In this document: piece after piece, positions 27,216 through 35,535 of the stretch
Layout: each line of letters opens with the position of its first letter
Position numbering within the stretch: position 1 is the stretch's first letter
DNA from: Maribacter ulvicola
GTDB taxonomy: Bacteria; Bacteroidota; Bacteroidia; Flavobacteriales; Flavobacteriaceae
DNA: 64,000 nt
NCBI RefSeq assembly: GCF_900155985.1
Contig: NZ_FTMA01000002.1
Span: 1 to 64,000, forward strand
Reading direction: 5' to 3'
Program-made: the position numbers and the translations under genes
The notes under the pieces: generated by a model
Told to the model about the DNA's origin: nothing
What the model saw: only the letters and a program-made list of their open reading frames with translations
Database searches by the model: none

Positions 27216-28640
27216 TGGTTTAGTTATATAAGATTTAACTTTAGCGATCAAGGCTTTAAAATGTAGCGCTGTAGTAAACGGGTTCATAATAGTAATTCGC
27301 AAATAGTGTTTTCCTTTTAGCTTTGTTTGTACTATATAAAATTCGCCATCTTCTAATAGAAATTGGCGAATTTTTATATTTAACGCATTTATTTCCTCTT
27401 CATTTAAATTTGGAGATACGTATCTAAAGCATACGATATTGGACATGGGTTGTAATGCCAGTTCAAAATTTTGGGCTTCATTAATTAAATTGGCAAATAG
27501 CGTACCCATATCGTAGAGTTGGGTAACATTGGCATCAAAAACGTCTTCTCCATATAGTTTTAAAAGGGTAAACCAGTGTATGGCCATCATGTTTTTTGTG
27601 CATTCAAAAGTGCGTTTACCAGAGTTGTACCAATCTTCATGCTCAGAATCTGACAATAAGTAATCTGCTTTCTGACTGAAAGTAGTTTTCGCGTGTACTT
27701 CATTTTTAAAAAGTAGGGCAGTGGTTAATGCCGGCATCATCATCATTTTATGTCCGTCTATCACAACTGAGTCCGCTTGTTCAATACCTTTTAAAGTGTA
27801 CCTGTATTTTTTGGAGAAAATTCCCGCTCCGCCATGGGCACCATCAACATGAAACCAAATACGGTGTTTTTTGGCAAACTCACCTATGACCTTAAGATCA
27901 TCAAAAATTCCGGTCGCAGTTGAAGGAGCACTACCAATGATGGCAAATATTTCAATTCCTTGTTCTTCTGCTTCTTTGAACTTGGTTTCTAGCACAGAGG
28001 TGTTCATACTAAAACCTTTGGTAACGGGTATTTTAATGATACCATTTTCTCCCAAGCCCATAATTCTAGCAGCACGATCAACGCAATAATGCGCTTCTTC
28101 ACTCACCATAATACCCAATTGATTTTGGTTACCTTCATTCCAAATATCTTTTTTTGTAATTGCTTTTCTAGCACTTAATAGAGCGGTTAGGTTTGCTAAG
28201 GTTCCACCAGAAGTTAAGAATCCACCAGATTGGTCATCAAAACCGATTTTCTTGCATATAAGAGCTATAATAATACGTTCAATGGCGTTAGAGGACATGC
28301 CCATTTCATACACTGCAGTCCCGTTATTTAATAGTGCACTTAATGTACTTGATAATGCGGTTATTGGCGCTGGCGGACTCACTTGATGACCCATGTAATG
28401 CGGGTGATGAATATGTGTAGTTCTTTTGGTAATTTCTTTGAACAAATCTTTACTGTCCCCATGAATTAAAAAATCATTCCAGAATTCTAGTTCCTTTTCA
28501 GGTTCGTTCCAGTTAATAGCATTAGGGGTAGATGCCTTTAGCTTATCTTCTAGATGTGAAGTCAATTGATCAATTAATAGGTAACCGTTCAACTTAAAAT
28601 CGGAAATTTTGTAAACCTGTTCTAGTATTTTCTTATGCAT
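27204..28640 (-). CDS. PLP-dependent group II amino-acid decarboxylase
   Basis: The 478-residue protein has the group II decarboxylase fold. Lys298 in VIDGHKMMM is the PLP Schiff-base lysine, and Asp266 in HVDGAHGG contacts the pyridine nitrogen. The substrate channel motif HIHHPHYMGHQ appears at about residues 76-86. Relatives decarboxylate glutamate, aromatic amino acids or 2,4-diaminobutyrate; the sequence does not settle which. It is cytoplasmic. The gene stands alone, between the GH15 gene and the beta-oxidation cluster. Confidence 0.88.
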   Translation of the reverse strand: MHKKILEQVYKISDFKLNGYLLIDQLTSHLEDKLKASTPNAINWNEPEKELEFWNDFLIHGDSKDLFKEITKRTTHIHHPHYMGHQVSPPAPITALSSTLSALLNNGTAVYEMGMSSNAIERIIIALICKKIGFDDQSGGFLTSGGTLANLTALLSARKAITKKDIWNEGNQNQLGIMVSEEAHYCVDRAARIMGLGENGIIKIPVTKGFSMNTSVLETKFKEAEEQGIEIFAIIGSAPSTATGIFDDLKVIGEFAKKHRIWFHVDGAHGGAGIFSKKYRYTLKGIEQADSVVIDGHKMMMMPALTTALLFKNEVHAKTTFSQKADYLLSDSEHEDWYNSGKRTFECTKNMMAIHWFTLLKLYGEDVFDANVTQLYDMGTLFANLINEAQNFELALQPMSNIVCFRYVSPNLNEEEINALNIKIRQFLLEDGEFYIVQTKLKGKHYLRITIMNPFTTALHFKALIAKVKSYITKPSFS

Positions 28641-28675
28641 GGTTTAAAAGTAGTTGCAATATGGATGTTTACCAA

Positions 28676-28705
28676 ACAAAAAAACCGCCCCAATTGGGAC
28701 GGTTT
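28676..28705 (-). terminator. Terminator of the beta-oxidation cluster
   Basis: AAACCG at 28682-28687 and CGGTTT at 28700-28705 enclose CCC/GGG pairs with an AATT loop, with one C/A mismatch. On the minus strand the stem runs into T7. It lies 38 bases after the stop of the acyl-CoA dehydrogenase. Confidence 0.82.
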
Positions 28706-28742
28706 AATATTCAAGTTACCAAACAACAAAAGGTAATCTGAA

Positions 28743-30554
28743 TTAGTCAAACGTATAACCGTTATCTGCAGCAATCTTATCGGCAATTTGTGTGCGTAAA
28801 GCAACTACATTAGGGTAATTTGTATATTTCGTAAAACGTTTTAGTCCCATTAACATCATTCTTTGCTCATCACCTTCGGCAAAGGAAACAATAGCTTCTT
28901 TACCCTTGTTAATAATGGTTTCAGTAGCATTGAATAAATACAATCTAGACATGGCTATTTGAGTAGCTTGTGCCTCTTCGCCAAAACGTTTTGCATTTTT
29001 CTCTGTGCGTAATAAAGCAGATTCTGCCATGTATACTTCAATAAGAATGTCAGATGCCGCCAACATTAATTGTTGGTGATTTTCTAATTCTGGTCCAAAT
29101 TTCTGAACGGCAGAACCAGCAACCATTAAAAATACCTTTTTTAATCGTTTTAAAATGTCTTTCTCTTCAGCGAATAGTTCAGAAAAATCTGGAGCATCAA
29201 AAGAAGGTATACCCATTAACTCTTCACCAACAGCGGTTGCAGGACCTAAAAGATCAACATGGCCTTTCATAGCTTTTTTCACAAGCATACCAACGGCCAA
29301 CATTCTATTGATTTCATTGGTACCTTCATATATACGTGCAATTCTTGAATCTCTCCAAGCAGATTCCATAGGAGTATCTGCACTAAAGCCCATACCACCA
29401 AAAATTTGGATTCCTTCATCAGTAGTATTCTGGCAATCTTCAGAAACAGCTACTTTAAGAATAGAACATTCAATAGCATATTCTTCTACACCTTTTAACT
29501 CTGCTTCTTGATGTGTGTTACCTTCCTCTTCACGAATGGCAATACGGTCTTCAATATTTTTTGCGGCGCGGTAACTTGCAGATTCATCAACGTAAACGCT
29601 AGTTGCCATTTCAGCAATTTTAGACTTGATAGCACCAAAGTTCATAATCGGAGTTTTGAACTGAATACGCTCATTTGCATATTTAGTAGCTTCACCAATA
29701 ACCCTTCTTTGTGCATCTAAACAAGCGGCGGCCAGTTTAATACGTCCAACATTTAAAGCATTCATTGCAATTTTAAATCCGTTACCTCTGGTAGAGAGCA
29801 TATTCTCGGCAGAGACTTTAGTTTCATTAAAGAATACTTGGCGAGTAGAAGAAGAGTGAATACCTAATTTTTTTTCCTCATCACCTAAGGTAATTCCGTT
29901 ACTAGGATCATTTTCTACAATAAAACCAGTAATATTTTTATCATCTTCAATACGAGCAAATACGATAAAAAGATTGCAGAATCCTGCGTTTGAGATCCAC
30001 ATTTTCTGACCGGTGATACTGTAAGTTTTTCCGTCTTCAGAAAGGACAGCTTTCGTTTTTCCTGAGTTTGCATCAGAACCCGCACCTGGCTCAGTAAGGC
30101 AATAAGCACCAAACCACTCTCCGGAAGCTAATTTAGGAACATATTTCTGTTTTTGTTCTTCAGTACCATATAACGTAATTGGCATAGTGCCAATACCGGT
30201 ATGCGCACCAAAGGCAGTACTAAATGAACCTGTAGCTCCTGAAATATAATCACAAACCAACATGGTAGAAACAAAACCCATACCCATACCACCGTACGAC
30301 TCTGGAACAGCGACGCTCAATAAACCTAATTCACCAGCTTTACGCATGGTTTCTTCGGTATACGCATAGTCTTTGCTCTCAAAACGTTCCCAATGTGCCC
30401 AAAGTTCCCTATCAACGAATTCTTTGGTGCTTTCACGCATCATGCGTTGTTCTTCATTTAAATCTTCTAATGTGAATATATCTTCACATTTGGTTTCTTT
30501 TACAAGAAATTGTCCTCCTCTTAGAATGTCTTTATTTGTTTTATCTGTGCTCAT
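28743..30554 (-). CDS. Acyl-CoA dehydrogenase (FadE-like, long form)
   Basis: This FAD enzyme carries out the first oxidation step of beta-oxidation. Visible are the acyl-CoA dehydrogenase signatures CLTEPGAGSDANSG at about 133-146 and QIFGGMGFSADTPMES near 400. Also present are the FAD-contacting KMWISNAGFCNLFIVFA segment and YEGTNEINRML, which fits the catalytic Glu region. At 603 residues it is longer than the usual 380, with a C-terminal helical extension as in Bacillus FadE and VLCAD-type enzymes. It is the last gene of the cluster, separated from fadA by a 434-base gap that holds a decayed gene. Confidence 0.94.
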   Translation of the reverse strand: MSTDKTNKDILRGGQFLVKETKCEDIFTLEDLNEEQRMMRESTKEFVDRELWAHWERFESKDYAYTEETMRKAGELGLLSVAVPESYGGMGMGFVSTMLVCDYISGATGSFSTAFGAHTGIGTMPITLYGTEEQKQKYVPKLASGEWFGAYCLTEPGAGSDANSGKTKAVLSEDGKTYSITGQKMWISNAGFCNLFIVFARIEDDKNITGFIVENDPSNGITLGDEEKKLGIHSSSTRQVFFNETKVSAENMLSTRGNGFKIAMNALNVGRIKLAAACLDAQRRVIGEATKYANERIQFKTPIMNFGAIKSKIAEMATSVYVDESASYRAAKNIEDRIAIREEEGNTHQEAELKGVEEYAIECSILKVAVSEDCQNTTDEGIQIFGGMGFSADTPMESAWRDSRIARIYEGTNEINRMLAVGMLVKKAMKGHVDLLGPATAVGEELMGIPSFDAPDFSELFAEEKDILKRLKKVFLMVAGSAVQKFGPELENHQQLMLAASDILIEVYMAESALLRTEKNAKRFGEEAQATQIAMSRLYLFNATETIINKGKEAIVSFAEGDEQRMMLMGLKRFTKYTNYPNVVALRTQIADKIAADNGYTFD

Positions 30555-30600
30555 GTTGTTAGTAGTATTTAGAAGTTAGAATTGAGATAAAAGAAGCTTA

Positions 30601-30935
30601 TTATAGGTTGTTTTGAAAACCCATAATCATTTTCTGAAACTCTTCAATTTTGTCTTCAAGTAATTTAAATTTATCATCGGTTATATAATTTCTGTTATTC
30701 GCTGTTAATAATTGTGTACCTTATTCAAAAGAAAAGCTCAAGGAGATGCTTTAAAAATGACCAAATAATTTATCTGTTCTTGCTTACCCCTCTGCAATAT
30801 TATTTTATATTAAAATTGAAGATCTATTGATTTGTGAGCCAAAATTAAATCTCTCATGCTAAGGAATCCAATTCATAAACCTGATAAGTCATTGGCTATT
30901 TCCATACCTAAATTTCAAATTGCTATGGTTAGCTT
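30601..30935 (-). pseudogene. Decayed four-helix-bundle (23S rRNA IVP-type) protein gene
   Basis: The gap between fadA and the dehydrogenase holds a recognisable remnant of a TIGR02436-type four-helix-bundle protein. The last 39 codons (30604-30720) are intact and read GTQLLTANNRNYITDDKF then KLLEDKIEEFQKMIMGF. Further upstream the family's hallmark NNIAEG is at 30787-30804, preceded by HERFNFGSQINRSS (from 30858). QINYLVIFKASP (about 30741-30776) and MEIANDL (30885-30905) are in another frame. Several in-frame stops (for example 30721-30723 and 30805-30807) and two frameshifts make it non-functional. Total span of about 112 codons fits the family length. Confidence 0.85.
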
Positions 30936-30988
30936 TAGAGTTATTACCTACTGATTATTATCTTTTCTATTGTCTAGCTTCTAAATTA

Positions 30989-32179
30989 TTAATGTAAAAA
31001 TTCAAATATTCCTGCAGCTCCTTGGCCGGTACCTACACACATGGTAACCATACCATATTGGCCTTGCATATTTTGCTTTCTCATTTCATCGAAAAGTTGA
31101 ACTGATAATTTAGCACCGGTACAGCCTAGTGGATGGCCTAACGCTATGGCTCCACCATTTACGTTTACGATATCTTGATTAAGGTTTAACTCTCTCATAA
31201 CTGCTAAAGATTGAGAAGCAAAAGCTTCATTTAGTTCAATTAATTTGATATCATCTTGCTTTAATCCTGCTTGTTTCAATGCTTTTGGAATAGCAGCAAT
31301 TGGTCCAATACCCATAATTCTGGGCGGTACGCCCGCAGCTGCATAGTTTACTAAACGAGCAATAGGTTCTAGGTTTAATTCTTTCACCATATCTTCACTC
31401 ATTACCATTACAAAAGCTGCACCATCACTCATTTGAGACGAATTACCGGCGGTGACACTACCACCGGCGGCAAATACAGGCCTAAGTTTATTTAATACGG
31501 CTGTAGAAGTTCCTGCTCTTGGTCCTTCATCTTTGGTAACCGTATATTTTTTCGATGCTTTCTTACCATCTGTACCTACATACGTTTGTTCAACTTCTAT
31601 AGGGACTATTTGATCTTGAAAACGGTTTTCTGCCTGAGCTTTAAGAGCTTTCATATGAGAGTTATAGGCAAACTCATCTTGATCTTCACGAGAAACATTG
31701 TACTCATTGGCTACAGCTTCTGCAGTATTTCCCATACCCCAGTAATAATCCTCATGACCCGCTTTAACGACGTCATAATTTAATTCAGTCTTATAACCTG
31801 TCATTGGAACAGAGCTCATACTTTCGGCACCACCTGCAATGATACAATCGGCCATGCCGGATTGAATTTTAGCAGTTGCAATTCCTATGGTTTCAATACC
31901 CGAAGAGCAGAATCTGTTTACGGTAACCCCGGGAACATCAACAATGTCCAGTCCCATTAACGAAATCAATCGTGCCATGTTCAAACCTTGCGAGCCTTCT
32001 GGCATTGCATTGCCTACAATGACATCATCAATTCGTTTTTTATCTAAATTTGGCAGTTCCTTCATCATGTGTTGAATGGTTTCCGCTGCTAATTCATCGG
32101 TACGTTTAAAACGAAAGACCCCTTTAGGAGCTTTCCCTACCGCTGTTCTATATGCTTTAACTATATATGCTGTTTTCAT
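30989..32179 (-). CDS. fadA: Acetyl-CoA C-acyltransferase (3-ketoacyl-CoA thiolase)
   Basis: This thiolase cleaves 3-ketoacyl-CoA in the last beta-oxidation step. It has 396 residues, the normal length. The nucleophilic cysteine is in NRFCSSGIETIG (about residue 90), the catalytic His is in NGGAIALGHPLGCTGA, and the second Cys is in MVTMCVGTGQGAAG at the C-terminus. It is cytoplasmic. The upstream gene is the FadN-like partner, 103 bases away, in a spacer with short-word repeats. Confidence 0.96.
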   Translation of the reverse strand: MKTAYIVKAYRTAVGKAPKGVFRFKRTDELAAETIQHMMKELPNLDKKRIDDVIVGNAMPEGSQGLNMARLISLMGLDIVDVPGVTVNRFCSSGIETIGIATAKIQSGMADCIIAGGAESMSSVPMTGYKTELNYDVVKAGHEDYYWGMGNTAEAVANEYNVSREDQDEFAYNSHMKALKAQAENRFQDQIVPIEVEQTYVGTDGKKASKKYTVTKDEGPRAGTSTAVLNKLRPVFAAGGSVTAGNSSQMSDGAAFVMVMSEDMVKELNLEPIARLVNYAAAGVPPRIMGIGPIAAIPKALKQAGLKQDDIKLIELNEAFASQSLAVMRELNLNQDIVNVNGGAIALGHPLGCTGAKLSVQLFDEMRKQNMQGQYGMVTMCVGTGQGAAGIFEFLH

Positions 32180-32275
32180 TTCTAATTTTGCTTTTGGCTA
32201 TTAGCTTTTGGCTTCTAGCATTTATTTGTTGTTAAGTTAAGACTGCCAATAGCTAAGGGCCTATGGCAAATAGCG
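32180..32275. repeat. Short-word repeat (GCTTTTGGCTA type) between fadA and fadN
   Basis: The 103-base spacer is built largely from variants of the words TTTTGGCT, ATTAGCTTTTGGC and AATAGCTAA (for example gcttttggctattagcttttggcttctagc, then ccaatagctaag and gcaaatagc). It is non-coding. It is the second short-word repeat patch in this window, with different words from the one at 8898-9100. Confidence 0.6.
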
Positions 32276-32282
32276 TCGTAAA

Positions 32283-34688
32283 TTAGTTACGTAACGGTTT
32301 TCCAGTTTTTAACATGTGTTGAATACGTTCTAAGGTTTTTCTTTCGGTACAGAGAGAAAGGAAAGCCTCTCTTTCTAAGTCTAACAAGTATTGTTCGTTA
32401 ACCAAAGTTGGTTCGGATAAATCGCCACCTGCCATAACATAGGCAAGCTTATTTGCAATTTTCTTATCATGTTCACTTATATAGTGACTAGCTTCCATAG
32501 CATCTGTTCCTACCAGGAACATACCCAATGCCTGCTTACCTAAAACTTTAATGTCTGAACGTTTAGGTGGCTGCGTATAACCTTGTTCCGCCATTAATTT
32601 AGCGTACGCTTTAGCTGTTGCAATCTGTCGGTCTTTATTTACTACAACAATATCTTTACCGTGTTGCAAAATACCAAGGTCATATGCTTCATAAGCAGAA
32701 GTGGAAACCTTTGCCATACCAATGGTCAGGAAGTATTCTTGCAGCACATTCAATTCAACATCGTTCTTTTTGAAAGTGTCTTGTGCGCGAACGGCAAATT
32801 CTTTAGAACCGCCACCACCGGGAATAACACCTACTCCGAACTCCACAAGTCCTATATATGTTTCAGCGGCAGCAACGACCATATCTGCATGTAAGGATAG
32901 TTCACAACCACCACCTAATGTCATGCCATGTGGAGCAGAAACAGTTGGTATAGCGGAATAACGCATGCGCATCATTGTATCTTGGAACATTTTTATGGCC
33001 ATGTTGAGCTCATCATATTCTTGCTCTACGGCCATCATGAATATCATTCCAATATTTGCGCCAACAGAGAAATTAGGTCCTTGGTTACCAACAACTAAAC
33101 CTTGAAAATCTTTTTCGGCCATATCAATGGCTTTATTCAACCCTGCTAATACATCACCACCAATGGTATTCATTTTAGACTGGAACTCTACATTTAAGAT
33201 GCCATCACCTAAATCCTCAACAACAACACCACTATTTTTAAATACCTCGTTAGATTTTCTAATGTTATCTAGGATGATAAATGAATCTTGACCAGGAATT
33301 TTTTCCATGGATTTTTTCGGAATATCATAGGCATAAGAGCTTCCTTCTTTTATAGTGTAGAAGGCGTCTTCACCAGCAGATTTCATTTCTTGAACCCAAG
33401 GAGCAGCTTCAAAACCTTCAGCTTTAATAAGCTCAAGACCTTTATCTAGACCAATGGCATCCCAAATTTGAAAAGGACCGTGTTCCCAGCCAAAACCGGC
33501 TTTCATGGCATCATCTATTTTATAAAGTTCATCTGTAATTTCAGGGATTCTATGAGATACGTAAGCGAACAACTGTCCGAAGCTTTTACGATAAAATTCA
33601 CCCGCTTTGTCTTTTCCTTCAACAAGAACTGCAAAACGATCAACCACTTTATCGATGGTTTTTGTCAATTCTAAAGTTGCAAATTTGGCACTTTTTTTAG
33701 AACGATAATCCATCGAACCTAAATCTAGCGTTAAAATTTCAGTTTTACCGTCGGCATCTTTGGATTTCTTATAAAAACCTTGTCCCGTTTTGCTTCCTAA
33801 CCATTTGTTTTCCATCATTGTATTGATGAAATCTGGCAATTTGAATAAGTTGTGACGCTCGTCATCCTTACAATTGTCATAAATACCATTGGCTACATGA
33901 ACCAATGTATCTAAGCCAACAACATCAACAGTTCTGAATGTGGCAGATTTTGGTCTACCAATTACAGGACCTGTAAGTTTATCTACTTCTTCAACAGTCA
34001 TATTCATATCCTTAACCATGTGGAAAAGGCTTTGAATACTGAATATTCCTATTCTATTACCAATAAAGGCTGGAGTATCTTTAGCAACTACAGAAGTTTT
34101 ACCTAAATATTTTTCACCGTATCCATTTAAAAAGCTTAAAACATCAGCATCTGTTTTTGGACCAGGAATGATTTCAAAAAGTTTTAAATAGCGTGCAGGG
34201 TTAAAAAAGTGGGTGCCACAGAAATGCTTTTGAAAGTCATCACTTCTGCCTTCAGACATAAATTTAATAGGAATACCAGAAGTATTAGAAGTAATAAGTG
34301 TGCCCGGAGTACGATACTTTTCTAAGTTTTCAAATACTTGTTTTTTGATATCCAAACGTTCAACAACAACCTCAATGATCCAATCTACTTTAGATACTTT
34401 GGCAATATCATCTTCCAAATTACCAGTGGTGATACGACTAGCGAATTTTTGATGGTAAATAGGAGAAGGTTTAGATTTCAATGCCGCTGCTAAAGAATCA
34501 TTTACCATTCTATTGCGCACCACCTTGTCTTGTAAAGTTAAACCTTTCGTTTTCTCTTTGTCATTCAGTTCTCTAGGAACAATATCTAACAATAATACCT
34601 CTACGCCAATATTGGCAAAATGACAGGCAATACCGCTGCCCATTATTCCTGAGCCAATTACCGCTACTTTTTTAATGTGCTTGTTCAT
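32283..34688 (-). CDS. fadN: 3-hydroxyacyl-CoA dehydrogenase / enoyl-CoA hydratase fusion (FadN-like)
   Basis: The 801-residue fusion catalyses hydration and NAD-dependent oxidation in beta-oxidation. The dehydrogenase comes first (Rossmann motif GSGIMGSGIACHFA at about 12-25, then HFFNPARYLKLFEII near 168, and a C-terminal HCDH domain to about 460). The enoyl-CoA hydratase domain is C-terminal (about 490-720, with GGGCELSLHADMVVAA and the GVGVIPGGGGS loop). This order is that of Bacillus FadN, opposite to E. coli FadB. It is 33 bases after marR and precedes fadA, so the gene order matches fadNAE. Confidence 0.93.
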   Translation of the reverse strand: MNKHIKKVAVIGSGIMGSGIACHFANIGVEVLLLDIVPRELNDKEKTKGLTLQDKVVRNRMVNDSLAAALKSKPSPIYHQKFASRITTGNLEDDIAKVSKVDWIIEVVVERLDIKKQVFENLEKYRTPGTLITSNTSGIPIKFMSEGRSDDFQKHFCGTHFFNPARYLKLFEIIPGPKTDADVLSFLNGYGEKYLGKTSVVAKDTPAFIGNRIGIFSIQSLFHMVKDMNMTVEEVDKLTGPVIGRPKSATFRTVDVVGLDTLVHVANGIYDNCKDDERHNLFKLPDFINTMMENKWLGSKTGQGFYKKSKDADGKTEILTLDLGSMDYRSKKSAKFATLELTKTIDKVVDRFAVLVEGKDKAGEFYRKSFGQLFAYVSHRIPEITDELYKIDDAMKAGFGWEHGPFQIWDAIGLDKGLELIKAEGFEAAPWVQEMKSAGEDAFYTIKEGSSYAYDIPKKSMEKIPGQDSFIILDNIRKSNEVFKNSGVVVEDLGDGILNVEFQSKMNTIGGDVLAGLNKAIDMAEKDFQGLVVGNQGPNFSVGANIGMIFMMAVEQEYDELNMAIKMFQDTMMRMRYSAIPTVSAPHGMTLGGGCELSLHADMVVAAAETYIGLVEFGVGVIPGGGGSKEFAVRAQDTFKKNDVELNVLQEYFLTIGMAKVSTSAYEAYDLGILQHGKDIVVVNKDRQIATAKAYAKLMAEQGYTQPPKRSDIKVLGKQALGMFLVGTDAMEASHYISEHDKKIANKLAYVMAGGDLSEPTLVNEQYLLDLEREAFLSLCTERKTLERIQHMLKTGKPLRN

Positions 34689-34721
34689 GTACTTTATGCT
34701 GTATTAATTTGATAAGTTGTA

Positions 34722-35159
34722 TTAAAATAATTTTTTGTCGGCAATGAGTTTGTTGATCGTATCGGTTACTTCAAAAAAGCTGGCTAGTTTTTCTTCGGTA
34801 ACCTCTTCTTTGACTGCTTCGTTGAATCTAAGAACGGTGTTTTTAGAATCATTTCTTTTCTCAAGTCCAAACTCTGTTAAATAGATAAGAACACCTCTAC
34901 CATCTTTAGGGTTTGGTTTTCTTAAGATTAAACCTTTTTGTTCCATACTTTTCAAAATTCTGGAAAGGCTAGTTGCTTCCATTCCCATTTTTGGTCCCAG
35001 CGATGTTGAAGGGGTGCCTTTTTTAGGGTCAATGCTTAATAGGGTAAAGCCAACAGCCATAGTAGAATCAAAATTCTTGGCTTTTTCATTATACATTCTA
35101 GCGACCGCCTGCCATGTGGCTCTCAACGCATAATCTATCGTTGCTTCTTTCATTCTCAT
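34722..35159 (-). CDS. MarR-family transcriptional regulator of the beta-oxidation cluster
   Basis: From the ATG at 35159 the protein has 145 residues, with a winged helix-turn-helix: the recognition region is SLGPKMGMEATSLSRILKSMEQKGLI and the wing is RKPNPKDGRGVLIYLTEFG. N- and C-terminal helices should form the dimer. An alternative TTG at 35174 would sit inside the promoter and is unlikely; an ATG at 35153 is also possible. It is the first gene of the cluster. A 26-bp perfect palindrome lies just upstream, so it probably represses its own operon and releases it with an acyl-CoA-type ligand (inference). Confidence 0.9.
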   Translation of the reverse strand: MRMKEATIDYALRATWQAVARMYNEKAKNFDSTMAVGFTLLSIDPKKGTPSTSLGPKMGMEATSLSRILKSMEQKGLILRKPNPKDGRGVLIYLTEFGLEKRNDSKNTVLRFNEAVKEEVTEEKLASFFEVTDTINKLIADKKLF

Positions 35160-35171
35160 TTTGTTGGTTAT

Positions 35172-35179
35172 CAAATATA
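35172..35179 (-). promoter_or_regulatory. -7 promoter box for marR
   Basis: On the minus strand TATATTTG matches the Bacteroidota -7 consensus and ends 12 bases before the ATG at 35159, so transcription would begin very close to the start codon. No TTG is seen at 19 bases upstream; that position is occupied by the palindrome. Confidence 0.55.
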
Positions 35180-35183
35180 ATAA

Positions 35184-35209
35184 AATTTATTATGCATGCA
35201 TAATAAATT
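35184..35209. promoter_or_regulatory. 26-bp perfect palindrome, candidate MarR operator
   Basis: AATTTATTATGCA is followed directly by its reverse complement TGCATAATAAATT with no spacer and no mismatch. It begins 4 bases upstream of the -7 box and covers the -33 region of the marR promoter. MarR dimers typically bind inverted repeats of this kind in their own promoters. Confidence 0.7.
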
Positions 35210-35460
35210 GACGTAAAATTTAGTTAATCGGCTGTAAGTAAATAACCTCGGGTCAAGTTCTTTAGGTATTGAATTGAAAATATAATTCATATATCCATGC
35301 AAACGGCGGAGTATTTTATACTCTGTTATCACATAAGGTACTTTGAGCTTGAAGCTATCATGGTCTCCCTATAAGCTAATTATGTATGGTGTAGTGTACG
35401 TATGAAATAGATAAACATTAAATATACTTTCCCGTCTAATTTAGATATTACTAAAACTAG
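35210..35460. other. Non-coding spacer upstream of marR
   Basis: These 251 bases lie between the palindrome and the hairpin after the acyl-CoA ligase. I see no gene, no protein remnant and no clear promoter pair in them. Composition is AT-rich like other spacers. Confidence 0.5.
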
Positions 35461-35504
35461 TAACACCCAACTAATTTTCATATTTAAGTTTTAGTTGGGT
35501 GTTA
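35461..35504 (-). terminator. Hairpin after the acyl-CoA ligase gene
   Basis: TAACACCCAACTAA at 35461-35474 pairs perfectly with TTAGTTGGGTGTTA at 35491-35504 around a 16-base loop. The minus-strand tail has only a short T run (CTAGTTTTAG), so termination efficiency is uncertain. A second inverted repeat, ACTAGTAT/ATACTAGT (35519-35540), overlaps the ligase stop codon. Confidence 0.6.
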
Positions 35505-35535
35505 TTAAAAGTATGTAAACTAGTATAAAATAATA

